Origin: Fluviibacter sp041311015
GTDB taxonomy: Bacteria; Pseudomonadota; Gammaproteobacteria; Burkholderiales; Rhodocyclaceae
Length of the DNA stretch: 19,138 nt
Direction: 5' to 3'
Assembly: GCA_041311015.1 (NCBI GenBank)
Contig: JBFYKG010000023.1
Coordinates: 1-19,138 of the forward strand
Made by a program: the position numbers and the translations under genes. Of this stretch, positions 14,151 through 19,138 are shown in pieces. Within the stretch, counting starts at the first letter, position 1. Every line of letters begins with the position of its first letter. The notes below the pieces were generated by a model, which worked only from the letters and a program-made list of their open reading frames with translations, searched no databases and was not told where the DNA came from.

Positions 14151-16082
14151 TCAATCAAAGCCCAGCGCCCGGGCAATTTGATGTCGGGGCACGGTGGTTC
14201 GGGGAACCTGTTTTCTGGGCAAGGCCGGCGGCAGATCAAACCAGTCGCGCACATCAGCATCCAGGCCAACGCCGTGCATATAGTTGTAGATGGCTTTCTT
14301 GAGCCCCTGCCCCAATAGGTCATGATCGACACCCGTGGGGTCAATGAAGCCGACATCGTTTCGGGCAAAGGTGGTGGGCGGTAACGGCAGCAGCTCGACA
14401 CCATAGGCCTGCGGGGTCATGCCCACGGGTGAATGCACCGTGCAGACAAAGCGGTGAAAGAAGCCACTCTGGATGCAGCCGTTCTCAAAGAGCTGGCGCA
14501 CGTACTCCAACGCGTCCACTGTGTCCTGCAAGGTCTGGGTCGGAAAGCCGTACATCAGGTAGGCATGCACCAGAATGCCGGCCTGGGTAAACGCATGCGT
14601 TACCCGGGCCACCTGATCAACGGTCACGCCTTTCTGCATCAGGGCCAGCAATCGATCGGAAGCCACTTCCAGACCGCCCGATACGGCAATGCAGCCACTC
14701 TCGGCCAGGAGATCAACGACCTCCGGTGTAAATGATTTCTCAAAACGAATATTGCCCCACCAGGAGATCTGTACCTGACGGCGGATCAACGCTTCGGCCA
14801 GCGCCTTGAGCATCTTCGGCGGTGCGGCTTCATCAACAAAATGGAAACCCGTCTGCCCTGTCTCGGCGACGATCTGTTCGATGCGATCAACCAGAATCTC
14901 AGCAGAAACGGTTTCATAGTGCGCGATGTAGTCCAGACTGATGTCGCAGAAGCTGCATTTCTTCCAGTAGCAGCCCTGGGCGATTGTCAGCTTGTTCCAG
15001 CGACCGTCACTCCACAGCCTGTGCATCGGGTTCAGCATATCGAGCAACGACAGATACCGGTTCAGTGGCAGGCCGTCCCAGGTGGGCGTACCCAGATCCG
15101 CGAACGGGATATCGGGTTCGGGCCAGTTCATGAACTTGACCTGCCCTGAATCGTTCCGCACGAAGGTCCGCACCAGGCGATCAATGCCACGCCGACCCTG
15201 CAGATGGTCAACAATGGCCAGCGTTGGTCGCTCACCCGCATCCAGGGTGACAAAATCGACCCAATCAAAAACGGCGGGTTCGGCCAGTTGTCGCAATTCG
15301 GTATTGGCGAAACCACCCCCCAGGGCAATCCGTACCTCGGGTGCCACACGCCGGATGGTTTGCGCCATGCGGAAGGCCGCGTAGACAGTCCCCGGAAACG
15401 GGACGGACAAGAGCACCAGGTCGGGTTGCTCACGTTCGACCGCTTCAACGGTGAGACGGTCAAGTAGCCTATCTACCAGCGTTGGTTCAGCTGCCAACGC
15501 ATCGGCCAACGGGTTAAAACTTGGCTGGCTTGCAGCCAATGACTCGGCGTAGCGCACAAACTCGAATCGTTCATCCACACAATCGCGGATCACATCAGCC
15601 AGATCATTCAGATACAACGTGGCATAGTGCCGTGCCCGGTCATGAGTCCCGAGCGCGCCAAAGGCCCAGCCCAGGGGGTCACCTGAATCATCGTCATAGG
15701 CATCCAGCGTTGCAAATCGTGGCCCTTCCGGCAAATAGCCACGCGCGGCGATACGATGCGCCAGGGTCGGGTCTGCACCTTGCAGAAACGCAATGACCCG
15801 ATCTATGGTGATCTGATAGCGTTGGTAATGATCCAGATAGAAATTCACGCTGGCGCTGCGAGCTGCTTCGGGTTGCTTGAGAGCTTGGACCCGGATGTCT
15901 GCAAGCCCTTCTTGCGATAGCAACGCCAAGACCAGTTTCAGGGCCAGATCATCCTGAACGGCTGCGAGCTCCTGACTCCGTAGGAAACCCGTCAGATACG
16001 CCGTCGACGGGTACGGCGTATTCAGCTGCGTCATCGGCGGGATGAGGCTGAGGATTCTGAAGGGGCGCGGCGAATTTGTCAT
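14151..16082 (-). CDS. Uncharacterised radical SAM protein of the B12-binding type, with CX4CX2C motif
   Basis: This 643-residue protein has the layout of B12-binding-type radical SAM enzymes. The N-terminus reads LIPPMTQLNTPYPS (13-26). A helical region follows, then a Rossmann-like segment DLVLLSVPFPGTVYAAFRMA and RIALGGGFANTELR (about 221-264) that would be the cobalamin-binding-type domain. The classical DxHxxG cobalamin motif is not seen. The radical SAM domain begins at QGCYWKKCSFCDIS. Its cysteines are C371, C376 and C379, giving CX4CX2C instead of CX3CX2C. Later come HFVDEAAPP and VSGGLEVASDRLLALMQKGV, the latter typical of the SAM-binding half of the barrel, and YLMYGFPTQT. The product is unknown. 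The ATG at 16082 begins only 3 nt after the guaA terminator and has no free ribosome-binding site. The gene converges on the YffB-like gene. Confidence 0.85.
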   Translation of the reverse strand: MTNSPRPFRILSLIPPMTQLNTPYPSTAYLTGFLRSQELAAVQDDLALKLVLALLSQEGLADIRVQALKQPEAARSASVNFYLDHYQRYQITIDRVIAFLQGADPTLAHRIAARGYLPEGPRFATLDAYDDDSGDPLGWAFGALGTHDRARHYATLYLNDLADVIRDCVDERFEFVRYAESLAASQPSFNPLADALAAEPTLVDRLLDRLTVEAVEREQPDLVLLSVPFPGTVYAAFRMAQTIRRVAPEVRIALGGGFANTELRQLAEPAVFDWVDFVTLDAGERPTLAIVDHLQGRRGIDRLVRTFVRNDSGQVKFMNWPEPDIPFADLGTPTWDGLPLNRYLSLLDMLNPMHRLWSDGRWNKLTIAQGCYWKKCSFCDISLDYIAHYETVSAEILVDRIEQIVAETGQTGFHFVDEAAPPKMLKALAEALIRRQVQISWWGNIRFEKSFTPEVVDLLAESGCIAVSGGLEVASDRLLALMQKGVTVDQVARVTHAFTQAGILVHAYLMYGFPTQTLQDTVDALEYVRQLFENGCIQSGFFHRFVCTVHSPVGMTPQAYGVELLPLPPTTFARNDVGFIDPTGVDHDLLGQGLKKAIYNYMHGVGLDADVRDWFDLPPALPRKQVPRTTVPRHQIARALGFD

Positions 16083-16085
16083 GGC

Positions 16086-16111
16086 AAAGAAAAACCCGCC
16101 GAAGCGGGTTT
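16086..16111 (-). terminator. Rho-independent terminator of guaBA
   Basis: On the minus strand an 8-bp stem AAACCCGC/GCGGGTTT with a TTCG tetraloop runs into TTTTTCTTT. It lies 16 nt beyond the guaA stop codon and ends 3 nt before the radical SAM start codon. It is a strong, textbook terminator, presumably for the guaBA operon. Confidence 0.9.
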
Positions 16112-16127
16112 ATACGGTGTCAACCGG

Positions 16128-17699
16128 TCACTCCCACTCGATCGTGGCCGGCGGCTTGCCGGAGATGTCGTAGACCACGCGGTTGATGCCGCGCACCTCA
16201 TTGATGATGCGGTTACTGACCTTGCCCAGCAGGCTGTGCGGTAGTTCGGCCCAATGCGCCGTCATGAAATCCTGGGTTTCGACAGCACGCAGCGCCACCA
16301 CGTATTCATAGGTACGGCCATCGCCCATGACGCCAACGCTCTTGACCGGCAGAAAGACGGCAAAGGCTTGCGAGGTCTTTTCGTACCAACCGGCGGCACG
16401 CAACTCGTCGATGAAGATGGCATCGGCGCGGCGCAGCAGATCAGCGAATTCCTTTTTGACTTCGCCCAGGATACGCACACCCAGACCGGGGCCCGGGAAC
16501 GGATGGCGATAGACCATGTCATGCGGCAGACCTAGGGCCACGCCGAGTTCGCGAACTTCGTCCTTGAAGAGTTCGCGCAGAGGCTCCAGCAGCTTGAGCT
16601 TCATGTGTTCGGGCAAACCACCCACATTGTGGTGTGACTTGATGGTGTGCGCTTTGCCGGTTTTGGCGCCGGCGGATTCGATCACGTCCGGGTAAATCGT
16701 GCCTTGGGCCAGCCACTTGGCATTGACCAGTTTCTTGGATTCGGCGTCGAAGACTTCAACGAATTCACGACCGATGATCTTGCGCTTCTGTTCCGGATCG
16801 CTAACGCCCTTGAGGTGACCCAGGAACTGTTCCGAGGCATCCACATGTACGACCTTGACCCCCAGACCCCGGGCAAAGGTCTCCATCACCTGCTCGGCTT
16901 CGTTCAAACGCAGCAGACCGTTATCCACGAACACGCAGGTCAGCTGATCGCCAATCGCACGGTGGATCAGCGCAGCGGCAACCGATGAATCCACACCGCC
17001 CGACAAGCCAAGAATGACTTCTTCTTTACCCACCTGGGCGCGGATCTTCTCGACAGCCTCATCCACGTAATTCGGCATGGTCCAGTCGCGACCACAACCG
17101 CAGATGTCGTGCACGAAGCGGGCAAACATCTCTTTGCCCTTGAGCGTGTGCGTCACTTCGGGGTGGAATTGAACCGCATAGAAACGACGATCTTCGTCGG
17201 CCATAGCGGCAACGGGCGTCGATGCGTTGTCACCGATGACTTTGAAGCCGGGCGGCAGCTGGGTGACCTTGTCTCCGTGGCTCATCCAGACATCCAGCAA
17301 GCCATGACCCTGATCGTTGCCGCGGTCCTGCAGACCTTCGAAGAGCTTGGAGTGGCCGCGTGCACGCATCTCGGCGTAGCCGAATTCACGCTTGTTCGAG
17401 CTTTCAACCTTGCCGCCGAGCTGTTCGGCCATGGTCTGCATACCGTAGCAGATACCGAGCACGGGAACACCCAGCTCGAATACAGCCTGCGGGGCCTTCC
17501 AGTCGGTGGCTTCGTACACCGAATTCGGGCCGCCCGAAAGAATAATGCCCTGGGGTTTGAACTCGCGAACGAAGTCGTCACTCACATCAAACGGATGCAA
17601 CTCACAGTAGACCTGCTGTTCACGGACACGACGCGCGATGAGCTGCGTCAGTTGTGAACCGAAATCAAGGATGAGGATCTTCTGGTGCGAGCGGGACAT
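16128..17699 (-). CDS. guaA: GMP synthase (glutamine-hydrolysing)
   Basis: GuaA converts XMP, ATP and glutamine to GMP, the last step of de novo guanine nucleotide synthesis. The 523-residue protein has an N-terminal class I glutamine amidotransferase domain with the triad C84 (GICYGMQ), H179 and E181 (QFHPE). An ATP-pyrophosphatase domain follows with the P-loop LSGGVDSSV (232-240). The C-terminal dimerisation domain ends in KPPATIEWE, the usual family terminus. The ATG at 17699 gives MSRSHQKILILDFGSQ; an in-frame TTG two codons upstream is less likely. There is no clear Shine-Dalgarno in the 18-nt gap after guaB. The pair forms a guaBA operon ending at the terminator downstream. Identity is very secure. 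Confidence 0.97.
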   Translation of the reverse strand: MSRSHQKILILDFGSQLTQLIARRVREQQVYCELHPFDVSDDFVREFKPQGIILSGGPNSVYEATDWKAPQAVFELGVPVLGICYGMQTMAEQLGGKVESSNKREFGYAEMRARGHSKLFEGLQDRGNDQGHGLLDVWMSHGDKVTQLPPGFKVIGDNASTPVAAMADEDRRFYAVQFHPEVTHTLKGKEMFARFVHDICGCGRDWTMPNYVDEAVEKIRAQVGKEEVILGLSGGVDSSVAAALIHRAIGDQLTCVFVDNGLLRLNEAEQVMETFARGLGVKVVHVDASEQFLGHLKGVSDPEQKRKIIGREFVEVFDAESKKLVNAKWLAQGTIYPDVIESAGAKTGKAHTIKSHHNVGGLPEHMKLKLLEPLRELFKDEVRELGVALGLPHDMVYRHPFPGPGLGVRILGEVKKEFADLLRRADAIFIDELRAAGWYEKTSQAFAVFLPVKSVGVMGDGRTYEYVVALRAVETQDFMTAHWAELPHSLLGKVSNRIINEVRGINRVVYDISGKPPATIEWE

Positions 17700-17717
17700 A
17701 GGCAATTCAGCGAAACA

Positions 17718-19138
17718 TTAATCAACGTGGTAGTTCGGGGCTTCTTTGGTGATCTGCACATCGTGGACATGCGATTCGCGGACGCCGGCCGAGGTGATCT
17801 CGACGAATTGCGCCTGCTTGTGCATGTCGGCAATTGTGGCGCAGCCCAGATACCCCATGGAAGAACGCAGACCACCCATCAGCTGATGGATGACGGCGAG
17901 CACGGAGCCTTTGTACGGAACGCGGCCTTCGATGCCTTCCGGGACGAATTTATCCACGTTGGCCGTGTTGTCCTGGAAGTAGCGGTCACTGGAGCCAGCC
18001 TGCATGGCGCCCAGCGAGCCCATGCCGCGATAACTCTTGTACGAACGACCCTGGAACAGCTCCACCTCGCCCGGCGCTTCTTCGGTACCGGCAAAAAGCC
18101 CACCGAGCATGACGCAGTTGGCGCCGGCGGCGATGGCCTTGGCGATGTCACCCGAGAAGCGGATACCGCCATCGGCAACCAGGGGCACACCGCTCCCCTG
18201 CAGCGCTTTGGCGACATTGGCAATGGCTGTGATCTGCGGCACACCCACGCCGGCAACGATACGGGTGGTACAGATCGATCCCGGGCCAATACCGACCTTG
18301 ACGCCATCAGCGCCATGATCGGCCAGTGCCCGGGCCGCTTCGGCCGTGGCGATATTGCCGCCAATGACTTGCACTTGCGGGTAATTTTTCTTGACCCACT
18401 GCACGCGATCGAGCACACCTTGAGAGTGACCGTGCGCCGTATCGACGACGACCAGGTCCACGCCAGCCTCGACCAGCAATTCAACGCGCTCTTCGGTACC
18501 AGCACCGACGCCGACTGCAGCACCCGCCCGCAAGCGGCCCGCGGCATCCTTGGCGGCATTCGGGTGTTCGGTGGCTTTGAGAATATCCTTGACGGTAATG
18601 AGGCCGCAGAGCTCGAATTCGTCGTTGACGACAAGTACACGCTCGATGCGGTGCTGGTGCATCAGGGCTTTGGCGTCTTCGACGCTGCCGCCTTCGCGGA
18701 CGGTGACCAGCTTCTTCTTGGGCGTCATGATCTGGCGCACGGCCTGATCCAGATTGGTTTCAAAGCGCAGATCGCGGTTCGTAACAATACCGACGACTTT
18801 GCCGCTCTTATCGACCACCGGCAAACCGGAAATACGGTGACGCTGGGTCAATTCGAGCACATCGCGGACCAGCATGCCCGGGTTGATCGTGATCGGATCC
18901 TTCAACACACCGGATTCGTAACGCTTGACCTTGGCGACTTCAGCCGCCTGTTGCGCCGGGGTGAGATTCTTGTGAATGATCCCGATGCCCCCTTCCTGCG
19001 CCAGCGCAATCGCGAGACGGCCTTCGGTCACCGTGTCCATGGCGGCCGATAGCAGTGGCATATTGAGGGTAATGTCGCGCGTCAGACGGGTTTGCAGGGA
19101 AACATCGCGCGGAAGAATTGCGGAGTGCGCCGGAACGA
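17718..19138 (-). CDS. guaB: Inosine-5'-monophosphate dehydrogenase GuaB (partial, N-terminus beyond window)
   Basis: GuaB oxidises IMP to XMP with NAD+, the committed step to guanine nucleotides. The window holds 472 residues. The frame is open to the right edge and the first readable residues VPAHSAILPRDVSL show that only about 15 N-terminal residues are missing. The TIM barrel starts with MPLLSAAMDTVTE. It is interrupted by two CBS domains (KRYESGVLKDPITI to LKATEHPNA), with signatures ISGLPVVDKSGKVVGIVTNRDLRF and IERVLVVNDEFELCGLITVKDIL. The barrel resumes with the catalytic loop GIGPGSICTTR, GGIRFSGDIAKAI, and the flap with RYFQD and VPEGIEGRVPYKG. guaA follows after 18 nt. Any promoter or leader control is outside the window. 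Confidence 0.97.
   Translation of the reverse strand, partial: VPAHSAILPRDVSLQTRLTRDITLNMPLLSAAMDTVTEGRLAIALAQEGGIGIIHKNLTPAQQAAEVAKVKRYESGVLKDPITINPGMLVRDVLELTQRHRISGLPVVDKSGKVVGIVTNRDLRFETNLDQAVRQIMTPKKKLVTVREGGSVEDAKALMHQHRIERVLVVNDEFELCGLITVKDILKATEHPNAAKDAAGRLRAGAAVGVGAGTEERVELLVEAGVDLVVVDTAHGHSQGVLDRVQWVKKNYPQVQVIGGNIATAEAARALADHGADGVKVGIGPGSICTTRIVAGVGVPQITAIANVAKALQGSGVPLVADGGIRFSGDIAKAIAAGANCVMLGGLFAGTEEAPGEVELFQGRSYKSYRGMGSLGAMQAGSSDRYFQDNTANVDKFVPEGIEGRVPYKGSVLAVIHQLMGGLRSSMGYLGCATIADMHKQAQFVEITSAGVRESHVHDVQITKEAPNYHVD

Noticed and set aside
15393..15426. A cobalamin DxHxxG motif in the radical SAM protein
   Set aside because: The Rossmann-like segment is present but the motif is not, so B12 binding is left as a family-level possibility only.
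17700..17705. A TTG start for GuaA two codons upstream
   Set aside because: The ATG at 17699 gives the normal N-terminus; TTG is a rare start with no better ribosome-binding site.
17685..19052. A 455-codon open frame on the plus strand
   Set aside because: It is antisense to guaB; GuaB has every expected motif, so this is a shadow.

Overview
The window is an ordinary, gene-dense chromosomal stretch of a GC-rich Gram-negative bacterium. The gene content fits a betaproteobacterium that stores polyhydroxybutyrate, probably of the Rhodocyclales type. The evidence is a class I PHA synthase with acetoacetyl-CoA reductase and PhaR, BamD of the outer-membrane assembly machine, and the gloB/yafS-like/rnhA/dnaQ and bamD/rluD/pgeF neighbourhoods shared with other Proteobacteria. 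The placement is inferred from gene content, without any database comparison. I see no rRNA, tRNA, CRISPR array, insertion sequence, phage gene or obvious foreign island. Coding density is very high and no gene-free stretch exceeds 300 bp.

Layout. Positions 1-7565 are all on the minus strand. In transcription order they are rluD and pgeF (2 nt apart), a ZIP metal transporter, phaC (start codon overlapping the ZIP stop codon), phaB, phaR, a shikimate-kinase-like protein, and rimO (cut by the left edge). bamD (7665-8495) is divergent from rluD. gloB (8503-9339, minus) converges on bamD and is divergent from a plus-strand run: yafS-like methyltransferase, rnhA (ATGA overlap), dnaQ, tex and a YffB/ArsC-like protein (13798-14142). 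Positions 14151-19138 are minus strand again: guaB (cut by the right edge), guaA, and an uncharacterised radical SAM protein.

How the genes work together. phaC, phaB and phaR form a PHB module: reduction of acetoacetyl-CoA, polymerisation, and the granule-sensing repressor. No beta-ketothiolase gene lies in the window, and a zinc-type transporter is translationally coupled to the synthase. guaB and guaA convert IMP to GMP. rnhA, dnaQ and the yafS-like gene form a conserved replication/repair neighbourhood. rimO and rluD modify the ribosome.

Most worth a second look: (i) a radical SAM protein whose cluster-binding cysteines read CX4CX2C rather than CX3CX2C and whose start codon lies 3 nt past a strong terminator; (ii) a shikimate-kinase-like protein lacking the GGG substrate motif and likewise starting just behind a UUCG-loop terminator; (iii) the ZIP-phaC coupling; (iv) a phaR promoter embedded in the phaB terminator, followed by a 9-nt tandem repeat in the phaR leader. 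I found no clear new multi-gene defence or mobile system.
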